64,000 bases of DNA from Ktedonospora formicarum (GCF_016587355.1 NZ_BNJF01000005.1:62001-126000), one strand, 5' to 3'. Shown: positions 54,174 through 63,827, numbered from the stretch's first letter. Notes: a model not told the origin generated them from the sequence alone. Numbers and translations are program-made.

Positions 54174-55082
54174 CTATTCCGCTAACAATTCAGCGCAGGC
54201 CATTGTGTCTTGCGAGTAATCACCCGAATCCTCGACGCTCCACCATACCGAGAGCACAGCCTGTGAGAAGCCCCAGCCACGCACGCGCTCACGGTCAATG
54301 CCCAATTCCTCGCTCAGGATAGCCACTCGCCGCTCCTGGACGCGCCTCGGGTCAGACCGTCGAAGAAGCCCCGGTAGCGGATTTCGCAACAGTGCCCCTA
54401 CTTCGTAAGCTGGTTCACCAATTACGCCTTTAGGATCAATCGCCAGCCACAACTCCCGTTCACTTTGGAGTATGTTCTCATGGTGTAGATCACCATGTAG
54501 CAGCACAGGCGTATCCATCGAGGCTAGCAAATCCATGAAGGTGCGTTCGGCCTCGTCCAACATTCGACGTGGGAAGGGACCATAACCATCACTATAATGC
54601 GCATGCAAACGCTGAAAGCCCTTTCCCCAATCGATCACACTTGGGAATTTATGCCTCTCAGGTACAGGTCGCCAGAGTCGACGCATCACACCTGCTGCCT
54701 GTCGGGTCGCCTCCTCATCATCTTCCATCTGAATAAGCAATTCTCCAGGTGTGATATATTCCAGCAGCATCACCTCATGCTCAGGAAAAGTATCCAGCAG
54801 ACGCACCATACCATGTCCCTCAAAATGGGCAATGGCACTGGACTCAAGGACAAACTCATTTGTGGGAGAGCAAGCTTTGAGTACTACTGGCATGTTGTCG
54901 CTGCGCCGACGTGCGCGTGTCACGTAATGAAATGAAAGATTGGCAAAAGGGGCTTCGATCTCTAAATCCCAGCGCTCAGCACAGGCCGCCAGGATAGCGG
55001 GAAGGCGCTCCAACCACGCTGCTCCATCTTCTCCATGTATGTCCTGCATAAAACTTTTAAATTTCAGTGGAATTACAAACAT
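54174..55082 (-). CDS. APH(6)/hydroxyurea-type kinase (streptomycin 6-phosphotransferase-like)
   Basis: 302 residues. ATG 55082 is chosen because GGAGA precedes it by 6 bases; 55115 has none. The catalytic loop is LLHGDLHHENIL, then LAIDPKGVIGEPAYEVGALLRNP, the PF04655 signature shared by streptomycin kinases and hydroxyurea phosphotransferases. Could inactivate an antibiotic, but many relatives have metabolic roles. Confidence 0.9.
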   Translation of the reverse strand: MFVIPLKFKSFMQDIHGEDGAAWLERLPAILAACAERWDLEIEAPFANLSFHYVTRARRRSDNMPVVLKACSPTNEFVLESSAIAHFEGHGMVRLLDTFPEHEVMLLEYITPGELLIQMEDDEEATRQAAGVMRRLWRPVPERHKFPSVIDWGKGFQRLHAHYSDGYGPFPRRMLDEAERTFMDLLASMDTPVLLHGDLHHENILQSERELWLAIDPKGVIGEPAYEVGALLRNPLPGLLRRSDPRRVQERRVAILSEELGIDRERVRGWGFSQAVLSVWWSVEDSGDYSQDTMACAELLAE

Positions 55083-55507
55083 ATCATTCTCCATAGAAAA
55101 TCTAACATTGCTCATGATAGGGAAATTCTTGTTATGAGCACAAGGAGGTGGAGCACGGCCCAGGTGCTGAATGTTGGAAGGGTAAATGTGATCGATGACG
55201 TAAACAAGAGGAAATGCCTCAAGCGTATTTACGCGCTTAAGCGAGGAGTGATCATATTGACAGGTGGATGTGGAACAACGTCAATAATGTTGGTACATGA
55301 TCTAGAACTCTCTGGCAAAACAATACTCTTACGCATAAGGTAACCGAAATCAGGACCAAAAGCAAGCCACAGCGCTCTAAACGCCCCTATACGCTGTATG
55401 GGTACGCTATTCATAACACCCAAATGCAGTCACCTGAAAGACCTGGATATCTGGTAGCACAAACTAAGCCAGAGAGGAACGATATAGCAGTGAAGCTAAC
55501 CGCTCAA
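55083..55507. other. Intergenic region
   Basis: About 420 bases between two minus-strand genes. GATC-containing bits at 55190 and 55248 recall the dispersed repeat weakly. Long open frames on plus overlap the PhnD-like gene and are not supported. Confidence 0.4.
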
Positions 55508-56350
55508 CTAAAGCCCTCCAACGCCATAAGTCGTCACGCGCTTCATCAACGTCGGCCTCCCATCCGCAATAGCCCTCTGCTTATGAGTTGCCTGACATAC
55601 CCAACGGTGCTCACGTCGATTGTAGATATTTGTAAGTGGGAGAAAGCGCTCCACCTGCGCATCTTGCAAATGCGGAGACAGATGAGCATGGTGGTGCGCA
55701 CAAAGTAATGCCTCCTGCACCTGCGTTTTGAGTTGCTCTGAAACATGGCTAGCAACCACTACAATCGGACTTGTCGAAAGGCTATAACACCCCAGGCTTC
55801 GCACGCGTGCAGCTATATTCGGGCTGTTATGAATGACCAGATTGAAGAGTAAGGAATCGATAGAGGTGGCATCTACCTCCCGTTTCAGGATCAAGCGCAG
55901 AGCCTGAGCCTGTGTTGTCGTCTCCTTTATCTCACGAATACTGATCATAGGGATATCGTTTCTCTTGAGGGGGCGGTTCGCGGAACGCATTGCTCGGGCA
56001 TGACAGGCCCAGATGCAGCGATATAGTTCCTCGACACAATGATATGGGCTATCATGATGTACAATAATATCGAAGAAGGAAAGATCAAGCTCCCTCGCGC
56101 CCAGGAACAAGGGTGCCGCGATTGCCTCCACCGGGCGCGAAGGCTGGCTTAACAATTGTAAGAAGTGGGGCGCGCTTACTACACCAATATCAGCAGAACC
56201 TGCAGAAAAGTCTTCCAATGCCTCCCCATTGAGAAGCAGAGTAGGAACCCTTACACTACGTTCAATATACTCCACGATGTACTGATACGGTTTGAAATAA
56301 GAGGGGTCTAGGAAGGTCTCAAAGATAAGGGTTGGGCTTTGCATACTCAC
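55508..56350 (-). CDS. PhnD-like periplasmic-binding-fold protein without signal peptide
   Basis: 280 residues. TLIFETFLDPSYFKPYQYIVEYIERSVRVPTLLLNG and FSAGSADIGVVSAPHFLQLL are the ligand-binding pattern of the PhnD family (phosphonate/phosphite binding). There is no signal peptide or lipobox and no ABC permease or ATPase nearby, so it may be a cytosolic sensor rather than a transporter part. GTG 56350 with AGGAAGGGG upstream. Confidence 0.7.
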   Translation of the reverse strand: MSMQSPTLIFETFLDPSYFKPYQYIVEYIERSVRVPTLLLNGEALEDFSAGSADIGVVSAPHFLQLLSQPSRPVEAIAAPLFLGARELDLSFFDIIVHHDSPYHCVEELYRCIWACHARAMRSANRPLKRNDIPMISIREIKETTTQAQALRLILKREVDATSIDSLLFNLVIHNSPNIAARVRSLGCYSLSTSPIVVVASHVSEQLKTQVQEALLCAHHHAHLSPHLQDAQVERFLPLTNIYNRREHRWVCQATHKQRAIADGRPTLMKRVTTYGVGGL

Positions 56351-56618
56351 TGTATGTCCCCTTCCTGGCGCAAAGGGCGAACCTTGCCCTCACAAACTAA
56401 CACAATCATTAGTTATAAGGTCAACCACTTTGAGTATAGGATGTGCTCACATTTTATGTCAAGGCACGCTCTCCAATCTCGCGGGGATTTTGATTCGTTC
56501 CTCATGTCCGCACTGACTCGCTTCACATACTCCAGTAAATGAGCCTCACAAGCGCGACCAGTCTCTTAGGCAGGAATGTTCTGACAATCCCCGGACAGTC
56601 ACGAAAGATACTTTTCAT

Positions 56619-57524
56619 TTAGGATACATTAGCCTCTGGAGCCAATGTCGCCAATAGCGAACGAGCCGCGCGACTGAGATATGCCTGGCGACGATAAATA
56701 ACCATCACAGGCACAAGCGTTTGCAATTTGGCTATAGGCAATATTCGCACTGTTCCCAGGCGTAATTCCTCTTCAACACTGCTTTCAGGCAATAACCCAA
56801 TCCCAAAATCTGCCTCAATGAGGCGTTTCTGGGCCGTCAAACTATCAATTACGATTCTTTCAGCGGCATCTAATTCATGGAGCACCAATTGACGTTCGAG
56901 GACACGCGCGAATGGCTCGCCGGATGAACCCACATTGAGAGGAAAGGTAACCCAGGGAACGCTGTGCAAAGCCGCAGGCTCGCCAGGCTCTTCAGCGAAG
57001 AAACGCGATTGAGCGGCACTGACGACCAGCAAAGGCTCATTTATGGCAAGTACCGAACGGATATCCGGTCTTGGATCAACAAAATATCTTAGGCCTAGTT
57101 GCGCGTCCCCCTGTTGCACCAGCGTACTGACCTCGTCACTTCGCGCGGTGCGCAGCTTTAAATGCACTCGCGGATATGCTCTATGAAAGGTTTGCAGATG
57201 TGTCGTCAGTTGGGTGCTGGCAAGCGTTCCCACCAGCGCTAGCGTAATACTTCCCGCTTCATCCTCTTCAAGCGCGCGTACGGCTGCCCTTCCGTCCTCT
57301 ACCCCTGCCAAAATTTGTTGTGCGTGTGGCAGAAACGCTCGTCCAGCCTCGCTGAGCCGAATTCCACCGGGGAGTCGCTCAAAAAGAGGAGCTCCTAGCT
57401 CGCGTTCCAGCAGCTCGATTCTCCGGCTGACTGCCGGTTGCGATAAGTGCAAAAGTTCTGCCGCTCGGGTGAAGCCTCCAACCCGGTTAATGGTAACAAA
57501 TGCTTCAATCTCACTAAGTTCCAT
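56619..57524 (-). CDS. LysR-family transcription regulator
   Basis: 301 residues from ATG 57524 (MELSEIEAFVTINRVGGF); the frame is open to 57548. HTH: FTRAAELLHLSQPAVSRRIELLERELGAPLFERLPGGIRLSEAG. The effector-binding half follows (ITLALVGTLASTQLTTHLQTF, LPESSVEEEL). Divergent from the P450-ABM operon, its likely target. Confidence 0.93.
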   Translation of the reverse strand: MELSEIEAFVTINRVGGFTRAAELLHLSQPAVSRRIELLERELGAPLFERLPGGIRLSEAGRAFLPHAQQILAGVEDGRAAVRALEEDEAGSITLALVGTLASTQLTTHLQTFHRAYPRVHLKLRTARSDEVSTLVQQGDAQLGLRYFVDPRPDIRSVLAINEPLLVVSAAQSRFFAEEPGEPAALHSVPWVTFPLNVGSSGEPFARVLERQLVLHELDAAERIVIDSLTAQKRLIEADFGIGLLPESSVEEELRLGTVRILPIAKLQTLVPVMVIYRRQAYLSRAARSLLATLAPEANVS

Positions 57525-57570
57525 AGCCATCATTATAGCTGATGGCAAAGATAAACTCTATCTATTAGAC

Positions 57571-57611
57571 ATATGAGGATATTGACCTCTATACTTGCCT
57601 TACGCCATAAA
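57571..57611 (+). promoter_or_regulatory. LysR-type dyad overlapping a promoter for the P450-ABM operon
   Basis: ATATGAGG-ATATTGA-CCTCTATA (57571-57593) is a near-perfect dyad. It contains TTGACC (57582-57587) as -35; CATAAA (57606-57611) is a possible -10 after 18 bases. Confidence 0.45.
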
Positions 57612-57647
57612 TGAGCGCTTTCAACCTACAAAAGGAGAGAATCATCC

Positions 57648-58829
57648 ATGTCCATACCTTCTGATCCACTTACGGCTGTAACTCATAGCAATCCCTATCC
57701 CTACTACGCGCACCTGGTCGAGCATCGCCCCATATATCGTGACACAACATCTGGTCTCTGGGTCGCATCCAGTGCTAACGCCGTGTCCGCAGTCCTAACA
57801 AGCACAATCTGCCGGGTGCGCCCTCTGGCGGAACCAGTTCCTAGCGCGCTGCTCGGATCACCCGCCGCCTCCATATTTCGTCATCTTGTGCGTATGAATG
57901 ATGGTGAGGCCCATTGCCCATTCAAGCAAGCTATAACCTGCGCGCTACACTCACTCGACGCGCGCTCAGTAACAGAGCAATGCGACATATGGGCCGATTT
58001 TCTTTTGCGCGAGCACCAGGAATCTCGTTCAATACAAGGTTTTGCCTTCAATCTGCCAGTCTATGTCATCGCGAGCCTTCTTGGCATTCCCCAGGACAAG
58101 CTATATCACACAGCGCTGTGGGTTAGTGATTTTGTACGTTGCATCGCACCCGCGAGCAGTACAGAGCAAATCGAGCGAGGCAAGCTCGCGGCTGGTCATT
58201 TGTTTGATCTCTTTCACACTCTCTTGCAGACTCATACAGATAGAGCAAGTTCAAACCTTCTCATGGCCCTGAAATTACAGGCGCAGGACATCAGATGCGA
58301 GGACCGGGACACCATCGTTGCTAACAGTATAGGTTTCCTATCCCAAGCCTACGAGGCGACGGCTGGCTTGATCGGAAATACGATTGTTGCACTGGCAACC
58401 CATCACCATGCTTATGAGCAGGTACGATCTAATCCCACATATCTCAGTCTTATTATTGAAGAGGTGCTTCGTTATGATCCTCCCATTCAGAATACACGTC
58501 GTTTTCTCGCGCAGGATGGATATATAGCAGGGCAGAAGATGCAAGTGGGTGATACAGTGCTTGTTGTGCTAGCCGCCGCGAACCGCGATCCAGATATCAA
58601 CCCGCACTCTGAACGTTTTGAGGCTATCAGAGATCAGCGGCGCATGTTTACCTTTGGCGCAGGCCCTCATATCTGTCCAGGACAAACACTTGCCGCGATA
58701 ATAGCACAGTCAGGCATCAGGCGCTTGCTAGCAGCGGGATTTGCACCTGAACATCTTACCTGCAATGTTACTTATCGCCCCTCCGCTAACGCTCGCATCG
58801 CGCTTCTCGTACCACCAGACGGCAAATAA
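57648..58829 (+). CDS. Cytochrome P450
   Basis: 393 residues. The heme loop is FTFGAGPHICPGQTLA, ExxR is EEVLRYDPP, and the I-helix reads FLSQAYEATAGLIGN, where the usual AGxET is altered. It is followed 56 bases later by an ABM-domain gene, so the two are probably one operon. AAAGGAGAG lies before the ATG. Confidence 0.94.
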   Translation: MSIPSDPLTAVTHSNPYPYYAHLVEHRPIYRDTTSGLWVASSANAVSAVLTSTICRVRPLAEPVPSALLGSPAASIFRHLVRMNDGEAHCPFKQAITCALHSLDARSVTEQCDIWADFLLREHQESRSIQGFAFNLPVYVIASLLGIPQDKLYHTALWVSDFVRCIAPASSTEQIERGKLAAGHLFDLFHTLLQTHTDRASSNLLMALKLQAQDIRCEDRDTIVANSIGFLSQAYEATAGLIGNTIVALATHHHAYEQVRSNPTYLSLIIEEVLRYDPPIQNTRRFLAQDGYIAGQKMQVGDTVLVVLAAANRDPDINPHSERFEAIRDQRRMFTFGAGPHICPGQTLAAIIAQSGIRRLLAAGFAPEHLTCNVTYRPSANARIALLVPPDGK

Positions 58830-58885
58830 AGAGCGGCAAAACCATTTCTGTAACGCCAATACACACTAAGAAGGAGTCAAGATCT

Positions 58886-59230
58886 ATGATTGCTGTAATA
58901 TTCGAAGTTTGCCCTAAGGATGAGCACAAACAAACGTACCTCGATATTGCTGCCCACTTGAAACCACAACTTAGCGAAATCGACGGCTTTCTCTCAATAG
59001 AGCGTTTTGAAAGCCTTAGCACTCCTGGCAAAATCCTCTCACTCTCCTTCTGGCGAGATGAAAAAGCGATTCAAGAATGGCGTCAACGAGAAGAACATCG
59101 CTCAGCACAAGCCAGGGGACGTGCGACTCTTTTCCAGGACTATCGACTCAGAATCGCCAGCATTGTTCGGGATTATGGCATGTTTGAGCGCGAACAAGCC
59201 CCTTTGGATAGCCAGGAATTCCATCATTAA
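58886..59230 (+). CDS. ABM-domain protein (antibiotic biosynthesis monooxygenase family)
   Basis: 114 residues. IAVIFEVCPKDEHKQTYLDIAAHLKPQLSEIDGFLSIERFES, then LSLSFWRDEKAIQEWRQREEHRSAQARGRA, the ferredoxin-like ABM pattern of small cofactor-free monooxygenases and heme-degrading enzymes. AAGGAG precedes the ATG. Likely works with the P450 upstream. Confidence 0.92.
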   Translation: MIAVIFEVCPKDEHKQTYLDIAAHLKPQLSEIDGFLSIERFESLSTPGKILSLSFWRDEKAIQEWRQREEHRSAQARGRATLFQDYRLRIASIVRDYGMFEREQAPLDSQEFHH

Positions 59231-59276
59231 ATGTTCCATGTCTCCCTGCCACAGAAACTAACATAAATATAGTAGG

Positions 59277-59305
59277 TTGACAAAGGAAAGCAAGATGTGT
59301 TATTA
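59277..59305 (+). promoter_or_regulatory. Candidate promoter of doxX
   Basis: TTGACA (59277-59282), 17 bases, TTATTA (59300-59305), giving a leader of about 120 nt before the DoxX start. Confidence 0.55.
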
Positions 59306-59431
59306 TTCCACCAACGGAATAGAAGTTTCTAACATATTGTTAGTAAATGTAGTGAGAGCTAGAAGAGCTCCCAGACTCACATCAACCATACCAGTGATCG
59401 ATATGGGGATTTCTAGAAAGACAGAACTTGC

Positions 59432-59950
59432 ATGGAACTATCACTTGGACTGCTTATCATCCGTATTGTAGTTGGTCTACTTTTAATTGGGCACGGCTCA
59501 CAGAAGGCTTTTGGCTGGTTCGGGGGAGGTGGTTTCGCTGGAACAGTTGGCTTCCTCAAATCGATAGGCTTCAAGCCCGCTGGATTTTGGGTTTTGCTCG
59601 GTGTCTCAGGCGAAATTATAGGTGGTCTGCTCTTCCTGCTTGGCCTGCTGACTCCACTGGGAGCGGCTGCAATCTTCGCCAGCATGCTTATGGCTGTTAT
59701 CAAAATGCACTGGAAAGCGGGCCTCTGGAGCCAGAATGGCGGCTATGAATACCCCTTGGTCTTGGCGATTGTCGCCCTGGCTGTTGGTCTGATTGGCCCC
59801 GGCAGTTACTCTATCGACGCCCTGCTTGGTTTCACGCTTCCCACATTCATTTTCTGGAGCCTGATTGTACTCTCCATCATTGTTGACCTTGTGGGCCGCG
59901 CTATCAGTAACCAGACGAGCGCTGCAAAGGAAAAGCAGCAGGCAGCATAA
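59432..59950 (+). CDS. DoxX-family membrane protein
   Basis: 172 residues, four hydrophobic helices. IIRIVVGLLLIGHGSQKAFGWFGG and ILLG..GEIIGGLLFLLGLLTPLGA are the DoxX pattern. Many relatives take part in thiol or sulfur redox and oxidative-stress resistance. Confidence 0.92.
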   Translation: MELSLGLLIIRIVVGLLLIGHGSQKAFGWFGGGGFAGTVGFLKSIGFKPAGFWVLLGVSGEIIGGLLFLLGLLTPLGAAAIFASMLMAVIKMHWKAGLWSQNGGYEYPLVLAIVALAVGLIGPGSYSIDALLGFTLPTFIFWSLIVLSIIVDLVGRAISNQTSAAKEKQQAA

Positions 59951-59979
59951 GATTTTCACGTCTGCCTTCCTCATTGTGA

Positions 59980-60010
59980 CCCCTCCCCGAACTAGTACGG
60001 GGAGGGGCCT
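59980..60010 (+). terminator. Terminator of doxX
   Basis: CCCCTCCCCG pairs with CGGGGAGGGG around eight bases, followed by CCTTTTTATTTC. Confidence 0.92.
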
Positions 60011-60132
60011 TTTTATTTCATGCTTCACATATGCAACCACTTCGCTTGAGCAGCGGCGTCCTGGGTGCATACATAGCGCAGACATAAGCACCGCGCCTGC
60101 ATATAACGCAGATTCTCTTCTTATACTAAGTG

Positions 60133-61383
60133 TTACACGTCCGTTCGCGCCTGACGGAGCGCACGATTAAAGCTTGCCGCGATAGCGACAGCCAGTTGAG
60201 GCAGGAAAGTAATCAGGATCGTTGCAGAAGGGCCTGTGTACTGTAAAAGCGCGCCCGTCGCAGCGATACCCAGAGGTTGACCCCCAAATGCTACGATACG
60301 GAAAATACTATTGACACGCCCCTGAAGCTCGTCTGGTATACGCGTCACACGATAGCTATACTGCGCCACCATGTAGATTGGCACGACGGCATACCCCAGG
60401 CAGTTCAATACCATCAGCACCAGCGGATTGGGCGCGACAATATACATGAGCCACATCAAAGCCCAAACCCACGCAGACAACGTTATCAAGCGCGTAAATC
60501 CTAACCATCTCTGCAAGGGCGCGGACAGAAGCGCTCCCAGGATGCTCCCTAAACCGCCTGCCGCGAAGATGTATCCCGTCGTTACGGTGTCAGCTCGCAT
60601 TCCCTGAGCCAACACAACCATCAAGAGCGAGTACCCTGCGCATGGCACCATCAGGCCCGCCGTGAGGATACCCAGAAAGCGTACCAAAGGCTCCTTCCAG
60701 AGCCATGTCAACCCATCTTTGATATCTCGCAAGATACCCGAAGCTGACATACCATGCCCCTCATTCTGAAAATTAGCACGAATGAGCGCCAGCGAGAGGG
60801 CGGATAGCGCGAACGATAACGTGTCTATGACAAAGGGTAGCATCGGGCTAACATTATATAAGAAACCACCGAAGAGGGGTCCCACCATCAGGGCTACTGA
60901 ATTGATAACCTCGTTCTGCCCACTGGCAGACGAAATCTGCTCACTCGGCACGACATGCCGTAGCGCGGAACTCTCAGCCATCTGATAGAAGACAAAGAAT
61001 GCCCCTTGAAGTGTCGCGGCCACGCAGAGGTGAAGCAGCGTCAGATGCCCTAGCCACCATGCCAGGGGAATGCTGAAAGTCACCAGTGCGCTTCCCCACT
61101 CACACCCGATCATTAGCCGCTTGCGATTCCAGCGGTCAGCGAAAGCCCCCGCAAGCAGGCTCAAGAGATTCATCACTAGGCTACGTATAGAGATAACTAA
61201 GCCAGCCTGAACGGCTGATCCTGTTATCGCTAATGTCAGGAGCGGCAACGCGAAGTCGCTGGTATAAGATCCGAATGCAGAGGCTCCTTGCCCACCCACG
61301 AGCAGAAGATACGAGGCATTGCGCCAGAAGGGTCGAGGTTGCGAACGAGGCTGAGTAGCCTTGTCAGACTGTATGGTTTGCAT
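60133..61383 (-). CDS. MFS exporter
   Basis: 416 residues from ATG 61383; the frame runs to 61560 but the extra residues do not resemble an MFS N-terminus. LLAGAFADRWNRKRLMIG is the loop 2-3 motif, and SEQISSASGQNEVINSVALMVGPLFGGFLY fits the macrolide-efflux-like group. TM count 11-12. Convergent with doxX. Confidence 0.9.
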   Translation of the reverse strand: MQTIQSDKATQPRSQPRPFWRNASYLLLVGGQGASAFGSYTSDFALPLLTLAITGSAVQAGLVISIRSLVMNLLSLLAGAFADRWNRKRLMIGCEWGSALVTFSIPLAWWLGHLTLLHLCVAATLQGAFFVFYQMAESSALRHVVPSEQISSASGQNEVINSVALMVGPLFGGFLYNVSPMLPFVIDTLSFALSALSLALIRANFQNEGHGMSASGILRDIKDGLTWLWKEPLVRFLGILTAGLMVPCAGYSLLMVVLAQGMRADTVTTGYIFAAGGLGSILGALLSAPLQRWLGFTRLITLSAWVWALMWLMYIVAPNPLVLMVLNCLGYAVVPIYMVAQYSYRVTRIPDELQGRVNSIFRIVAFGGQPLGIAATGALLQYTGPSATILITFLPQLAVAIAASFNRALRQARTDV

Positions 61384-62028
61384 AAATAGGGTGCTCCATT
61401 CAAATCGAGAAGAAAACAATGGTCGTAGGAGAGGAGCACCACCAGGAATCACAACAGAAGCATAATGAAGGACCAGCGGTGCCCCATAGCGTGACACCAC
61501 CAGCATTGCGGTAAGGAAGAAAGACCATCGCGAAGAGGAGAGGAGAAAACATATTCGCATAGTAAATAGAACACCCGCTACGCTATCCGGCGTGATAATT
61601 AAACGAACCGGACACGCACTCGTATTCTCTCTGCTACGCCTTTATTTCCGCCGCATAAGCCTGGCACTGACGCGCTTATGCGGCCACAACCTCCATGAAG
61701 ATAATGATTTCCGCTGCGTTATTCATAAACCGAAGATAACATATACTCTTCCTACTCGTCAAGAGCATACAGCAAACCATTCATTTGCCTGGGCACAGCC
61801 GCCTGAGATGCTCAGATGTCGCGCAACATACACTCAGCCTGAGCTGGAAGCATAAGGCGGCTAGCTTCGCCGCCTTAGCGGCGGCGTTGGCGAATACTTT
61901 TCTTAACAAGCTCCTGCCATCGAAATGTCTCCCCCGCATGCTCTTCACATTGAGAGCACGCAAAGTAAACCAAAGAACTACTGGCATTTGGGCTTGCTTT
62001 CGACTATAGTTGAGAGAAATGAGAAATC
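61384..62028. other. Intergenic region with hairpins
   Basis: About 640 bases. It contains GCCGCATAAGC/GCTTATGCGGC (61650-61684) and AAGGCGGC/GCCGCCTT (61855-61877). No supportable gene; frames of 68-87 codons lack ribosome sites. Confidence 0.5.
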
Positions 62029-62367
62029 TTGAGCAAAGAGAGGGATAGAGAGTTGCCTAAAGAAATCCAGACGCTCGAACCAACCGAAATAAAAACCACG
62101 CAGACCCCACGTAGCCGTGCCGAAAGCTATGCCTATCTATTTCTGGCAGTCCTGTGCCTGATTGACTTCCTTTCCTTTACCTTCCATGTCTCCTTTTACT
62201 GGTATGTAGAGATACCTCATTTCATCATCACGACTGTGGCATTAATCGCGGCTTGCTACTGGCTCCGCTTCCGCAAGGCCTGGGCAAGGCTGGGCATCAT
62301 GGTCTTCCTTTGCCTGGTGAATTATCTCATCATCATCGCGGGAATAGCGACCTATACCGCCAAATGA
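62029..62367 (+). CDS. Small three-helix membrane protein
   Basis: 112 residues if the TTG at 62029 is used. A hydrophilic head of about 32 residues precedes three membrane helices (YLFLAVLCLIDFLSF, FIITTVALIAACYWL, LGIMVFLCLVNYLIIIAGIA). No family recognised. The start is uncertain because ribosome sites are weak. Confidence 0.65.
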   Translation: MSKERDRELPKEIQTLEPTEIKTTQTPRSRAESYAYLFLAVLCLIDFLSFTFHVSFYWYVEIPHFIITTVALIAACYWLRFRKAWARLGIMVFLCLVNYLIIIAGIATYTAK

Positions 62368-62426
62368 CCCCAATTTACTAAGTATAATTGGGCGACTTCT
62401 GGCAATCAAGCCGCCCAAACATCAAG

Positions 62427-63221
62427 CTACCTCGCGCTAAACAAACCAAAATCCATATTGAAATGGATTTTGCCCTGGCGTGCTAGAAGCTGATCGATGG
62501 CTTCCTCCACCGGGAGAAGCTTCGCCGGGTCCTGCTGATCCTCCTTACTCAAACCCGAACGAGCCAACTCCATGAGAGTCTCCCGATCACCAACCGTCAT
62601 GTGTTTCTCAACGCGATCAAGCTCGACACGTGAAAACCAGCGTGCAATCTGTTCTTTCCCATTCTCGATACTAAAACCAAGGGATGAACTCAGCCATGAA
62701 TCAGGAATAATCTGATGCATCAATTGGCTCAGGCTCAACACGGCAGTATCACCAATGCTGGTCGCGTAGAAGCGTCCTCCTGGCTTGAGCACACGGCTAA
62801 CCTCCGCGAGCGCACGAGCGAGATCGGGGACATGATAAAGCATGGCGTTGGCGATGATGACATCAAAGTAAGCATCAGGATAGGGTATAGCTTGAGCGTC
62901 AATTACCTCGAACGTAAAGTCTTGAGCTTTCTCGCCAAGATTTGTACGCGCATCCTGCAACATACCAGACGAGAAATCTGAAAGCGTCACCCTCCAGGTC
63001 GATGGCACACGCTCTATATTCTCCAACCAGAGGAAGCCCGGCCCACATCCTAGCTCTAAAACCGCTCCATCTGAAGCAAGCTCTATATGATCAAAGATCC
63101 AGCGGTACCAGGAACGCTGCATCGCGCCCATCCGCCTCAACGCGTGTAGACGCAACGAAAAGTTCGAGGCATCCTTATACTGATCATTGAGCAGATAGTT
63201 TTGATTAATCATATCTGACAT
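62427..63221 (-). CDS. Class I SAM-dependent methyltransferase
   Basis: 264 residues. VLELGCGPGFLW is motif I, FDVIIANAMLYHVPDLARALAEVSRVLKPGGRFYAT covers motifs post-I to III. Methyltransf_11 type. ATG 63221, 63227 or GTG 63233 could start; GAGAGTGAGA lies just upstream. Small-molecule or lipid methylation is expected; the substrate is unknown. Confidence 0.92.
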   Translation of the reverse strand: MSDMINQNYLLNDQYKDASNFSLRLHALRRMGAMQRSWYRWIFDHIELASDGAVLELGCGPGFLWLENIERVPSTWRVTLSDFSSGMLQDARTNLGEKAQDFTFEVIDAQAIPYPDAYFDVIIANAMLYHVPDLARALAEVSRVLKPGGRFYATSIGDTAVLSLSQLMHQIIPDSWLSSSLGFSIENGKEQIARWFSRVELDRVEKHMTVGDRETLMELARSGLSKEDQQDPAKLLPVEEAIDQLLARQGKIHFNMDFGLFSAR

Positions 63222-63534
63222 ACACATTCTCACTCTCTATTGCTACCAATTAGCACAACAGCCGACTTATCCCTTCCCTTCCAGCATACGCCCCCCACAG
63301 ATAACAAATACAGAAGCAAAACTAGCAATCTCCGCCCGGATCGAGTATGATGTCTTTTGCAAAATCTATCTCCTATAGGTCTGGTTCCACCTGGGAGATG
63401 CCGAGCGCCCTGACCAGATCGCAACCCTTGGTCGCGGAGGATTGAGGCGCCACGCTTAAAGAACCCGCGAATGATTGATCCTTCATCGAAGATCAATGCA
63501 TCCTGTCCCATCCCTACTCCCCATGAGGAGACTC
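63222..63534. other. Leader of unit 5
   Basis: Contains the methyltransferase promoter area and, near 63410-63445, a GACCA..TGGTC dyad before unit 5. No gene seen. Confidence 0.45.
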
Positions 63535-63777
63535 ATGACAACAGCCAAGTACAGCGTCGCCTCTACCACCAAAGAGGCGAAGAGCTCTCTGGTGGCCAAG
63601 GAAAGAGAGATCATCGCCGCCTTCGAGGAGCGATTCGGCTGGATGGTGAGCATCACCTTCCAGCGCGGGACCTTCGGAGTGACCGTCGAGGTCACCGCCT
63701 CCCTGGAGAGCGTCACCGACACGAAGCTGGAGGAAGCCCTGAAGAAGGTCGTAGACTCCATCCTCGGAAAAGAGTAA
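63535..63777 (+). CDS. Unknown small protein, G/C-rich single-gene unit 5
   Basis: 80 residues from ATG 63535 (GAGGAG 4 bases upstream; ATG 63523 also in frame). A helix rich in Lys/Glu, then a beta pair (WMVSITFQRGTFGVTVEVTA) and a C-terminal helix (LEEALKKVVDSILGK). No family recognised. G/C-ending codons and a GC terminator follow as in the other units. Confidence 0.7.
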   Translation: MTTAKYSVASTTKEAKSSLVAKEREIIAAFEERFGWMVSITFQRGTFGVTVEVTASLESVTDTKLEEALKKVVDSILGKE

Positions 63778-63787
63778 GGCAAGGGCA

Positions 63788-63827
63788 GCGAGCAGGCAGG
63801 CCAGCAGCGACTGGCTCGCCCGCTCGC
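63788..63827 (+). terminator. Terminator of unit 5
   Basis: GCGAGC.GGC.GGCCAG pairs with CTGGCTCGCCCGCTCGC with a few mismatches, followed by TCTTTTAT. Confidence 0.85.

Noticed and set aside
28296..55082. Antibiotic-resistance claim for the two APH-type kinases
   Set aside because: Motifs show the kinase fold only; many such proteins have metabolic substrates, so no resistance is claimed.
61384..61560. 59-residue N-terminal extension of the MFS protein
   Set aside because: Family members start close to the first helix; ATG 61383 gives that length and has a GGAG upstream.
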